From positions 1 through 14,672 of the forward strand of contig CAYOCE010000035.1 in assembly GCA_964402405.1 (NCBI GenBank): 14,672 nucleotides of DNA, in the 5' to 3' direction. The notes beneath the pieces are model-generated. The model was not told where the DNA came from. It made no database searches and saw only the letters and a list, made by a program, of their open reading frames with translations. Position numbers and translations under genes: made by a program. The DNA comes from CAYOCE01 sp964402405 (GTDB taxonomy: Bacteria; Pseudomonadota; Alphaproteobacteria; UBA7879). This document shows, piece after piece, positions 7,046 to 13,488 of the stretch (position 1 is the first letter of the stretch; each line of letters starts with the position of its first letter).

Positions 7046-7627
7046 ATGACGGATACGCCAGAAAAGAAAATCGAAGCCCCTACCCCCCAAATTGATCAGA
7101 TCCTTTTTAAATTCAGGACTATCACCATATTTGGTGAGATTACTCCAGAGCTTGCCCAGCAAGTAACGCGCAATATGCTGGCTCTTGCTGCCGAATCAAA
7201 TGAGCCCATTCGCATGTTGATTAACTCCCCCGGGGGCCATGTGGAATCTGGGGATACCATCCACGATATGATCCGATTTGTGGATGCCCCTATTCATGTT
7301 ATAGGTACTGGCTATGTGGCATCGGCGGGTGTTTTGATTTATCTGGGGGCAAAGAAAGAAAATCGGTATGCGTTGCCAAACACTCGGTTTTTATTACACC
7401 AACCTCATAGCTCGGGCATGCGCGGCGTTGCGAGCGATATTAAGATTTATGCCCAGGAAATCGTGCATGCTCGGGAGCGTCTTAATAAAATCATTTCTAA
7501 AGAAACCGGCATGGATCTTGAGAAGGTTAAAAAAGATACCGAGCGAGATTTTTGGCTGAGCGCTGAAGATGCTAAAAAGTATGGCCTCGTGCAGCATATC
7601 ATTCACCATAGTAAGGATATTAAGTAG
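7046..7627 (+). CDS. ClpP-family (Clp-fold) serine protease, 193 aa
   Basis: This is a cytoplasmic serine peptidase of the ClpP superfamily. The triad is visible: Ser93 in GYVASAG, His118 in LLHQP and Asp168 in DTERDFW, with spacing like that of classical ClpP apart from one extra residue. INSPGGHVESG (59-69) is the oxyanion-region loop, and RYALPNTRF is also conserved. The N-terminal part differs from housekeeping ClpP: the usual YDIYSRLL.ERIIFLG region is replaced by QILFKFRTITIFGEI, and there is no obvious propeptide. This suggests a paralog, which may not dock on ClpX or ClpA in the standard way. AAGGA lies 11 nt before the ATG. The gene ends 18 bp before the palindrome that precedes mnmA, so transcription may run on into mnmA. 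Family membership is firm; its role relative to a main ClpP is unknown. Confidence 0.88.
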   Translation: MTDTPEKKIEAPTPQIDQILFKFRTITIFGEITPELAQQVTRNMLALAAESNEPIRMLINSPGGHVESGDTIHDMIRFVDAPIHVIGTGYVASAGVLIYLGAKKENRYALPNTRFLLHQPHSSGMRGVASDIKIYAQEIVHARERLNKIISKETGMDLEKVKKDTERDFWLSAEDAKKYGLVQHIIHHSKDIK

Positions 7628-7645
7628 GGTTGAGAGATAAAAAAG

Positions 7646-7811
7646 CTGTCATCCCGAGCAGTGAGCGAAGCGAACGTCGTCGAGGGATCCAGCACAAATG
7701 CGAAGGCGAAGCCTTCACTTTATTTTTCTTTAATTAAGGTGAGGACTACGTCCTCTCATATATGCTGGATCCCTCGACGACGTTCGCTTCGCTCACTGCT
7801 CGGGATGACAG
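7646..7811. repeat. Perfect 49-bp inverted repeat element, 166 bp, before mnmA (family A, copy 2)
   Basis: The arms at 7646-7694 and 7763-7811 are exact reverse complements over all 49 bases, beginning CTGTCATCCCGAGCAG. The 68-bp centre holds GAAGGC/GCCTTC (7702-7716) and GAGGAC/GTCCTC stems, the same inner plan as the element at 124-316. The identity of the arms implies recent origin or active correction. In RNA it would form a very stable hairpin ending 14 nt before the likely mnmA start. One frame is open right through the element and joins mnmA, producing a spurious N-terminal extension from a GTG at 7661. Confidence 0.92.
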
Positions 7812-7825
7812 TCACAGAACAAACG

Positions 7826-8956
7826 ATGACACAATTAAACTGGAAAACTCTTGGATTTACGAAAGCTCCTGCAGACACGCGGGTGGTCGTGGCTATGTCT
7901 GGGGGCGTGGATAGTTCCGTTGTGGCGGCTCTCATGGCTGAGGCGGGGTTTGATGTGGTGGGGATAACTCTACAACTTTATGACCATGGTATGGCCATTG
8001 GGAAAAAGAATGCCTGTTGTGCGGGACAGGATATCTATGATGCGTCCCAAGTGGCGGCCAAACTAAAATTCCCCCATTACGTTTTGGATTATGAATCTGT
8101 TTTTAAGGAATCGGTCATTGATGACTTTGCCGATAGTTATATCCGCGGCGAGACCCCCATTCCGTGTGTTAAATGCAATCAACAGGTCAAATTCAAGGAC
8201 CTGCTGAAAACAGCCAAGGATCTGAAGGCAGATGCGTTAGTCACAGGCCATTATGTTCAACGCGTCATGGGCCCCACAAAATCTGAGCTTCATATGGCCG
8301 TGGATCCTCTGAAGGATCAAAGTTATTTCCTATTTGGCACAACTCAGGAGCAATTGGATTACTTACGTTTTCCGTTGGGTGGTTTAGAAAAATCAGAAAC
8401 GCGGGCCTACGCAAAACGATTCGGATTAACGGTTGCGGAAAAGCCTGATAGCCAAGATATTTGCTTTGTCCCCAATGGAAACTATGCAGCCATTGTGGAA
8501 AAACTCCGTCCTGGCGCCCTAACCCCTGGTAAGATCATTCATATTGATGGCGCGATTTTAGGGGATCATGAAGGCATCATTAATTACACCATCGGCCAAC
8601 GTCGGGGGTTGAAAATCGGGGGACGGGAGGATGACCAAGCACCTTTGTATGTAGTACGGCTAAACCCAGATCAACATGAGGTTATTGTAGGCCCTCGGGA
8701 AGCCCTGGCGTGTGCGGAATTTTTAATTACAGACATGAATTGGTTAGGAGATTCAGTTGCCTTAGATGCAGGAATTCCTGTTCAAGTAAAAATCCGGTCT
8801 TCTGCCAAACCTGTCCCCGCCACAATCTTTTTAAGGGCAAATAACCAAGCCCGCCTCGTGTTAGATCACCCTGAATACGGCATCTCTCAAGGCCAAGCGG
8901 CTGTTATCTACCAAAACACCCGTGTCCTGGGTGGTGGTTGGATTGTACGGATTTAA
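7826..8956 (+). CDS. mnmA: tRNA-specific 2-thiouridylase MnmA
   Basis: MnmA is the cytoplasmic ATP-pyrophosphatase that thiolates U34 of tRNA-Lys, -Glu and -Gln, taking sulfur from the IscS relay. The PP-loop SGGVDSS is at residues 25-31. The two catalytic cysteines correspond to C117 (PCVKCNQ) and C213 (DSQDICFVPNG). NYTIGQRRGL and the C-terminal beta-barrel (QVKIRSSAKPVPATI) complete the usual architecture, and 376 residues is a normal length. I chose the ATG at 7826 because the frame upstream is encoded by the palindromic element, while MTQLNWKTLGFTKAPADTRVVVAMSGG resembles alphaproteobacterial N-termini. An ATG at 7805, seven codons earlier, lies in the repeat arm and cannot be excluded. 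Neither start has a good ribosome-binding site, so the insertion may have displaced the original leader. Confidence 0.95.
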   Translation: MTQLNWKTLGFTKAPADTRVVVAMSGGVDSSVVAALMAEAGFDVVGITLQLYDHGMAIGKKNACCAGQDIYDASQVAAKLKFPHYVLDYESVFKESVIDDFADSYIRGETPIPCVKCNQQVKFKDLLKTAKDLKADALVTGHYVQRVMGPTKSELHMAVDPLKDQSYFLFGTTQEQLDYLRFPLGGLEKSETRAYAKRFGLTVAEKPDSQDICFVPNGNYAAIVEKLRPGALTPGKIIHIDGAILGDHEGIINYTIGQRRGLKIGGREDDQAPLYVVRLNPDQHEVIVGPREALACAEFLITDMNWLGDSVALDAGIPVQVKIRSSAKPVPATIFLRANNQARLVLDHPEYGISQGQAAVIYQNTRVLGGGWIVRI

Positions 8957-8990
8957 GATTTTCTAAGATACTCGATTTAGTCCCCAAAAT

Positions 8991-9019
8991 TTGACAAATT
9001 AAAATAAAAAGCATATCAT
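8991..9019 (+). promoter_or_regulatory. Strong sigma-70 promoter for the gene at 9068
   Basis: TTGACA at 8991-8996 is a perfect -35 and TATCAT at 9014-9019 matches the -10 at five of six positions, with an optimal 17-bp spacer. The region is AT-rich, and transcription would start about 42 bp before the ATG. It is the best promoter in the window and suggests high expression. Confidence 0.75.
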
Positions 9020-9067
9020 ATGGTAATATACATTAAAAATTTAATAGTAAAAAGATAGGATAGAAAA

Positions 9068-9823
9068 ATGAAATTATCAAAATATTTTATAGCCTTAGGA
9101 TTAGCAACTGCCGGAATGATTCAATCTGTGGGTGCCGCATCAGGTAGCGATGACCCTTTTAGGGAAAGACTAACCGCAGTTTTTAGAACTTTAGTAGCCA
9201 ATGCGTCAGCTGGCACCTTGCATGAAATAGAAGGCATGCTGATGAGGGACCATTCAGCAGCAGCTGCCCCAGCAGCACTTGGTTCTATCCCCGTCAATAC
9301 TTTTAATGACTTTGCATCTAGCTTTCTAGCAACAATAGGAAGCGACGTCCGAGGACCTGCTAGAGAAGCTTTTAACCACATGGAAGACAATGTAAGTCAA
9401 TTTATTAGTACTAACCCCGAATATAGGGGTGAGCCTATAAATGTGACCTTAAAAGATCAACAGCTTTTGCTTGTTTTAAATGCCTTTAGTATATGGGAAA
9501 TAAAAGGAACGAACTTTGAACTGACACCAAGATATTTAACAAGAATAGCTCAATTCATATGTGCTATTTATGGTGTTTCCAACCCCGCACAAGAAGAGGC
9601 TATTAAGGGGTATCTGTTAAAAATTACAGATGAAAAAATACGACGGCGTTATTCCCTCAATGGCTCCTCTGAGGAGTTTGAGGATGCAGTATTTTTTGCC
9701 AAAAATGGTAGAGAAGTGACCGGACGAAATGATGCCGCAATACAAAAAGATCAAGACAAATTATTTGAATTATTTAGAAGGTATCTAGATAAAAAATACC
9801 ATCCTTCCCCAAAATCCGAGTAA
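9068..9823 (+). CDS. Exported protein of unknown function, 251 aa
   Basis: No family is recognised. The first 24 residues, MKLSKYFIALGLATAGMIQSVGAA, form a clear Sec signal peptide with a probable cut after SVGA or SVGAA. The mature part contains no cysteine apart from one near residue 166 and has no further membrane segment. It is mainly helical, with an alanine run (AAAAPAAL, about 65-72), hydrophobic repeats (QQLLLVLNAFSIW, TRIAQFICAIYGV) and a charged C-terminus ending KKYHPSPKSE. AGGA seven nt before the ATG supports the start. A near-consensus promoter upstream and an intrinsic terminator downstream mark it as a single, probably well-expressed gene. It resembles the 6085-6813 product only in being exported; I see no sequence kinship. 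A periplasmic or secreted effector-like role is a guess. Confidence 0.75.
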   Translation: MKLSKYFIALGLATAGMIQSVGAASGSDDPFRERLTAVFRTLVANASAGTLHEIEGMLMRDHSAAAAPAALGSIPVNTFNDFASSFLATIGSDVRGPAREAFNHMEDNVSQFISTNPEYRGEPINVTLKDQQLLLVLNAFSIWEIKGTNFELTPRYLTRIAQFICAIYGVSNPAQEEAIKGYLLKITDEKIRRRYSLNGSSEEFEDAVFFAKNGREVTGRNDAAIQKDQDKLFELFRRYLDKKYHPSPKSE

Positions 9824-9861
9824 ATGGGACAAAACTAAACAAAAATACTCAAAAAAACAAA

Positions 9862-9915
9862 GGGCCAATACCTGATCATTCACAAAATTAGAATGGTTGG
9901 GGGTTGGTCTTTTTT
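9862..9915 (+). terminator. Intrinsic terminator after the exported-protein gene
   Basis: GGGCCAATACC at 9862-9872 pairs, with a G-U and a mismatch, to GGGGGTTGGTC at 9899-9909 and is followed at once by six T residues (9910-9915). The loop is long, 26 nt, with alternative registers along the G-rich arm. It would stop + strand transcripts from 9068 before they enter the opposing ATPase gene. Confidence 0.65.
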
Positions 9916-9926
9916 ATGCCTAACCT

Positions 9927-9967
9927 TACCATGAAAATTGAAAATATGGCTTTCAAATTTCATGGTA
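9927..9967. repeat. 41-bp palindrome, copy 1, 3' side of the ATPase gene
   Basis: The 17-bp arms TACCATGAAAATTGAAA and TTTCAAATTTCATGGTA are complementary except at one position, with a 7-nt centre. The unit has exactly the length of the palindrome at 11153-11193 and shares 19 identical leading bases and 10 identical trailing bases with it. The differences cluster in and near the loop. It ends 15 bp beyond the ATPase stop codon. Confidence 0.88.
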
Positions 9968-9982
9968 TTTTAATATAAAGAT

Positions 9983-11125
9983 CTACTTCTCTATATAGTT
10001 TGTTAAGCCAAAGACTTTTATTTCATCGGATAATAAATAATCTTTTTCCCCAGGGTAGATAACATTTAGCTCATCTAATTTTAGATCTTGTAAGGCAATT
10101 TTCATGGAAGGAGTGATTTTAGGAGCATCTTGGTATTTAAATTCAAACCCTATTTTTTTACCTTCTTTTAAAACAAGTAAATCTAATTCTGCTTGGTTAT
10201 GACTTGCCCAAAAAAAACAATCTTGAGGAGTCCTATTTAAAAATCGACAAATTTCCTCGAGAGCAAACCCTTCCCAAGAGGCGCCTACTTTTGGATTAAA
10301 ATCCAGTTCATCCTTATTTTTAATTCCTAAAACATAATGAAGGAGCCCGCTATCACGGAAATAAATTTTAGGACTCTTCACTTGGCGTTTCTTTATGTTT
10401 TCAAACCACGGGGTTAAGGTACGAACCATAAATGTGGATTGCAAATAAGAAAGGTATCTTTTAATGGTAGGATGAGAGAGGCCTAGAGATTGCCCTATCT
10501 CGGAGGCATTAAAAATTTGCCCATGATAGTGGGCCAGCATGAACCACATCTTACGCAGGATATCTGGGTTAAAATTTAAACCAAAGGTACCCAAATCCTG
10601 CTCGATATATGTTCTTATATACCCCTCACGCCATAGCATGCTAGACTCATCATCACTCAAGTAACTTTTTGGAAATCCTCCTTTTAACCACAATTCACTT
10701 TGATTAAAAACTTCTTCCAGAGAAAACGGCGTAATTTCAATAAAGGAGATTCTTCCTGCTAAAGATTCTGAGGATTGATGAATAAGATCCCTGGAAGCAC
10801 TCCCTAAAATAAGATATTTTTGATCTAGGTTTTCATCATGAAGATATCTTAGAAAGGGAAAAAGGTCCGGACGTCTTTGAATTTCGTCCATGATGATAAG
10901 CCCCTTAAGAGGGCGCAGAGTCAGATCAGGGGTTTCAAGCAGCTGAATATCTAGAGGTTTTTCTAAATCAAAATACCCAGGACTCTGGGCATCTTTCCCA
11001 TGGAGTTTCCATAGTTCACGGGCAAGTGTTGTTTTTCCACATTGGCGCGGGCCTAATAAACAGACGATGCGATTCACTTTAAAAGCATTTTGAATCTTTT
11101 CAATCAGATGCGTACGTTTAATCAT
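9983..11125 (-). CDS. AAA-family ATPase with C-terminal DUF4143 nuclease-like domain
   Basis: This 380-residue protein belongs to the AAA_14/DUF4143 group, abundant predicted ATPases of poorly known function. Walker A GPRQCGKTT is at 25-33, Walker B LIIMDE at 76-81 and a sensor-like LILGSAS at 105-111. Residues about 203-235 (NASEIGQSLGLSHPTIKRYLSYLQ) form a winged-helix DNA-binding segment. The C-terminal domain carries E285, D315 and E328-F-K330, the pattern of a PD-(D/E)xK nuclease fold. The length is normal and all motifs are intact. The ATG has GAGGA nine nt upstream, in the loop of a perfect hairpin that ends in the start codon. Two copies of a 41-bp palindrome bracket the gene, unlike any neighbour, suggesting a cassette or self-recognised sites. 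Some relatives were annotated as archaeal ATPases or anti-toxin-like proteins, but the substrate is unknown. Confidence 0.88.
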   Translation of the reverse strand: MIKRTHLIEKIQNAFKVNRIVCLLGPRQCGKTTLARELWKLHGKDAQSPGYFDLEKPLDIQLLETPDLTLRPLKGLIIMDEIQRRPDLFPFLRYLHDENLDQKYLILGSASRDLIHQSSESLAGRISFIEITPFSLEEVFNQSELWLKGGFPKSYLSDDESSMLWREGYIRTYIEQDLGTFGLNFNPDILRKMWFMLAHYHGQIFNASEIGQSLGLSHPTIKRYLSYLQSTFMVRTLTPWFENIKKRQVKSPKIYFRDSGLLHYVLGIKNKDELDFNPKVGASWEGFALEEICRFLNRTPQDCFFWASHNQAELDLLVLKEGKKIGFEFKYQDAPKITPSMKIALQDLKLDELNVIYPGEKDYLLSDEIKVFGLTNYIEK

Positions 11126-11150
11126 AAAAATATATCCTCATATTTTTATG
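11123..11150 (-). promoter_or_regulatory. Hairpin containing the ATPase ribosome-binding site and start codon
   Basis: In the minus-strand transcript CATAAAAATAT and ATATTTTTATG form a perfect 11-bp stem around the 6-nt loop GAGGAT. The Shine-Dalgarno is therefore displayed in the loop, and the AUG is the last three bases of the stem. All but the terminal pair are A-U, so the stem is weak and could be opened by ribosomes, heat or a protein. The alignment of loop, SD and start suggests translational control rather than chance. Confidence 0.6.
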
Positions 11151-11152
11151 TA

Positions 11153-11193
11153 TACCATGAAAATTGAAAATGTCATATTCAATTTTCATGGTA
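11153..11193. repeat. 41-bp palindrome, copy 2, 5' side of the ATPase gene
   Basis: The arms TACCATGAAAATTGAA and TTCAATTTTCATGGTA are perfectly complementary over 16 bp around a 9-nt centre. The unit is the partner of the copy at 9927-9967 and starts 28 bp before the ATPase ATG. It lies in the leader, where it could be an operator, a transcript hairpin or the end of a mobile cassette. On the minus strand its ATG at 11189 opens a 23-codon frame that overlaps the ATPase start. Confidence 0.88.
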
Positions 11194-11275
11194 GACTTTG
11201 TTTTTCTCTCTGAAATTAGTATTAAGGGGCAATTAATTTAAACTTAAAAATCCCTGAAAATTAAATCTCCTATTT

Positions 11276-11923
11276 CTAATTTTTAGACTTTTTTAATGAA
11301 TAGCTTGAACAAGAAATATTTTTTATAAAGTCACGACAAAACTTTTGAGCCTCTTCTTTTTCTGGGTCATTTGCATCTTTGTATGAACTGGTGCATTGAA
11401 TATTTATAAAAATTCCTCCCTCTTGAGACATAGCACTAGTTACTAAAAACTCATTGCGTCTTTTCTCATTATGGGCATAATCCATTTCCATTGCAGCCGT
11501 ATTAATTTCCTTGGGATAATCTGTTTCAATACGAGTGAATGTTACATCTTGTAGAATAGGATTCTGCTTAATCTGCTCATAAATATTACCTAAGAACATC
11601 TCTGGTGTGTTTAGATTCTCTAGACGAAAAATGGTAATTATTTTTGTCCAATTCTCAAGGGTCTCTCCTTGAGGAATAAACTCCATAATGCTTGCTCCTT
11701 TGTCTTGACCTTCATAGGCCAGAATAAAATCTTTGGGCATACTAAAGTAACAAAACCCCCCATTTTCTTTCAGAGACAGATTCATACTCTTTGAAAATTC
11801 CGGATCTTTAAGTGGATCGGGGCCCTTTTTTGCATTAGAGTTACTTGATGAGAAAATAAAATAAATAATCGCTAATAAAAAAGAGAACAATAGTACAATA
11901 AATAAGTTTCTTTTTGTTATCAT
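11276..11923 (-). CDS. Membrane-anchored protein of unknown function, 215 aa
   Basis: The family is not recognised. From the chosen ATG the protein starts MITKRNLFIVLLFSFLLAIIYFIF, a single membrane anchor with a positive cytoplasmic end. It continues through a Ser/Asn linker into a domain of about 180 residues that should face the periplasm. That domain contains GGFCYFSMPKDF, ASIMEFIPQGETLENW and IFINIQCTSSY, and four mature-side cysteines (C71, C181, C200, C209 by my count) that could form disulfides. SIMEFIPQGETLENW resembles small exported proteins that follow housekeeping genes in alphaproteobacteria, but I cannot name one. A TTG six codons upstream (11941) also gives an open frame; neither start has a strong ribosome-binding site and ATG is preferred. 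It starts 57 bp after the gatB stop on the same strand and may be co-transcribed with gatAB. Confidence 0.7.
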   Translation of the reverse strand: MITKRNLFIVLLFSFLLAIIYFIFSSSNSNAKKGPDPLKDPEFSKSMNLSLKENGGFCYFSMPKDFILAYEGQDKGASIMEFIPQGETLENWTKIITIFRLENLNTPEMFLGNIYEQIKQNPILQDVTFTRIETDYPKEINTAAMEMDYAHNEKRRNEFLVTSAMSQEGGIFINIQCTSSYKDANDPEKEEAQKFCRDFIKNISCSSYSLKKSKN

Positions 11924-11966
11924 TCTAAAACATACTTTCAATAATCATCTTATCATTTTTCGAATT

Positions 11967-11996
11967 TAAGTTGATTTCGGTTATGTAGTCAACTTA
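11967..11996 (-). other. Small inverted repeat spanning the gatB stop codon
   Basis: TAAGTTGA at 11967-11974 and TCAACTTA at 11989-11996 are perfect 8-bp complements with a 14-nt loop containing the gatB TAA (11981-11983). No U-tract follows on the minus strand, so it is not a standard terminator. It may be a weak RNA hairpin between gatB and the next gene, or chance. Confidence 0.3.
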
Positions 11997-13480
11997 TTCT
12001 TCAATGCATCATTAATCATCTGGGGATTCCCCTTGCCGGCCATGGCTTTCATGACTTGGCCCACGAAGAATCCGAACAGTTGATTTTTGCCGGATCGATA
12101 ATCCGCCAGCATTTTGGGGTTATCCACCAAAACTTGATCCACGATTTTTTCGATCGCCCCCACATCGCTGACTTGCACCAGGCCTTTTTCCGCCACGATA
12201 TCCGCAGGGGATTTGCCCGTTTCCCACATGTCTATGAATACTTCCTTGGCAATCTTGCCGGAGATCGTGCCATCCACCAACAGGTTCACGAGGCCTGCCA
12301 GATTCTGCGGGGAAACTTTGGATTTCTCCAAAGAAAGGCTATCCCGATTCAGGGCCCCAAACAACTCCCCCAACAGCCAATTAGCCGAAAGCTTGGCGAT
12401 TTCTTGATTGGGTTTTTCAGGGTTCCAACCTTTGGTATGGCTCAAAACCGATTCATAGTAGGTGGGGGTTTCGATGTCATTCACCAGTAGACTTGCATCA
12501 TAATGGGACAAACCATACTGGGTCATGAATCGATGTTTCTTGGCATCCGGGAGCTCGGGAAGATTTGCGCGAACGCGCTCTAGAAACGCTTGATCAATCA
12601 CCACGGGCAATAAATCCGGGTCTGGGAAATACCGGTAATCATGGGCATTTTCCTTATTGCGCATGGACCGGGTTTCGCCTTTGTTGGCATCATACAACCG
12701 GGTTTCCTGAACAATAGATTCACCCGATTCCAGACGCTCAATCTGACGGTTGACCTCGTGATGAATAGCATCGCCAATAAACCGAATGGAGTTCACATTC
12801 TTGATTTCTGCGCGGGTTCCCAAGGGTTCCCCAACCTTCCGGACGGACACATTCACATCCGCGCGCAAGCTGCCCTCTTCCATATTCCCATCACTGGTGC
12901 CTAAGTATCGCAGCAGTAAACGTAGCTTACGCACAAAAGCCATGGCTTCCTCAGCACTACGCACATCGGGTTTTGTGACAATTTCCATCAAGGCTGTCCC
13001 TGCCCGATTTAGGTCAATGAAGCTTTTGGTGGGGGATAGGTCGTGGAGGCTTTTCCCCGCATCCTGCTCGAGATGAATCCTTTCAATGCGGATGCGTTGG
13101 GTGGTGCCGTTTTCCAGATCAATATCCAAATGCCCCTCCCCCACAATAGGCGTATAGAACTGGCTGATCTGATAGCCAGACGGCAGGTCAGCATAAAAAT
13201 AATTCTTCCGATCAAACCGCGAGACCATGTTGATGTGGGCATTGATCCCGAGCCCTGTTTTCACGGCTTGCTCGACACAAAACTCATTTAACACGGGCAG
13301 CATCCCCGGCATGCCCGCATCTACGGGCGACACCTTATGATTGGGCGCGGCGGCAAAGGATGTCTCCGCCCCTGAAAACAGTTTGGATTTGGAAACTACT
13401 TGGGCATGAACCTCCAGGCCGATCACGACCTCCCAAGATCCGGATTCCCGTTCAATTACATAGCGTGGTGTATTATTCAT
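11981..13480 (-). CDS. gatB: Asp-tRNA(Asn)/Glu-tRNA(Gln) amidotransferase subunit B
   Basis: GatB is the tRNA-binding and kinase subunit of the cytoplasmic GatCAB complex. It activates misacylated Glu-tRNA(Gln) or Asp-tRNA(Asn) with ATP and receives ammonia from GatA. The 499-residue product is of normal length. The signature EVVIGLEVHAQV lies at 17-28, followed by ADLPSGYQISQ, IHLEQDAGKS and DLNRAGTALMEIVTKPD of the cradle domain. The C-terminal YqeY-like tail domain ends GFFVGQVMKAMAGKGNPQMIND. The ATG is supported by GAGG five nt upstream, which overlaps the end of gatA: the two genes are only 8 bp apart, implying one operon and translational coupling. Long frames on the opposite strand across this gene are shadows of its coding sequence. 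Confidence 0.98.
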   Translation of the reverse strand: MNNTPRYVIERESGSWEVVIGLEVHAQVVSKSKLFSGAETSFAAAPNHKVSPVDAGMPGMLPVLNEFCVEQAVKTGLGINAHINMVSRFDRKNYFYADLPSGYQISQFYTPIVGEGHLDIDLENGTTQRIRIERIHLEQDAGKSLHDLSPTKSFIDLNRAGTALMEIVTKPDVRSAEEAMAFVRKLRLLLRYLGTSDGNMEEGSLRADVNVSVRKVGEPLGTRAEIKNVNSIRFIGDAIHHEVNRQIERLESGESIVQETRLYDANKGETRSMRNKENAHDYRYFPDPDLLPVVIDQAFLERVRANLPELPDAKKHRFMTQYGLSHYDASLLVNDIETPTYYESVLSHTKGWNPEKPNQEIAKLSANWLLGELFGALNRDSLSLEKSKVSPQNLAGLVNLLVDGTISGKIAKEVFIDMWETGKSPADIVAEKGLVQVSDVGAIEKIVDQVLVDNPKMLADYRSGKNQLFGFFVGQVMKAMAGKGNPQMINDALKNKLTT

Positions 13481-13488
13481 AGTGTCCT

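Noticed and set aside
7661..7825. N-terminal extension of 55 residues on MnmA starting at GTG 7661
   Set aside because: The extra residues are encoded almost entirely by the palindromic element, and MnmA proteins normally begin a short distance before the PP-loop.
9927..9967. 41-bp palindrome as a simple intrinsic terminator of the ATPase gene
   Set aside because: It has an AT-rich stem, no proper U-tract in the minus direction, and a second copy upstream of the same gene, which a terminator role would not explain.
11276..11941. TTG start at 11941 for the membrane-anchored protein
   Set aside because: An ATG six codons later gives a cleaner anchor sequence; the TTG has no better ribosome-binding site. 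It remains a minor possibility.
12056..12490. 144-residue frame on the + strand across gatB
   Set aside because: It is antisense to a firmly identified gene, has no ribosome-binding site or family features, and reflects the codon bias of gatB.
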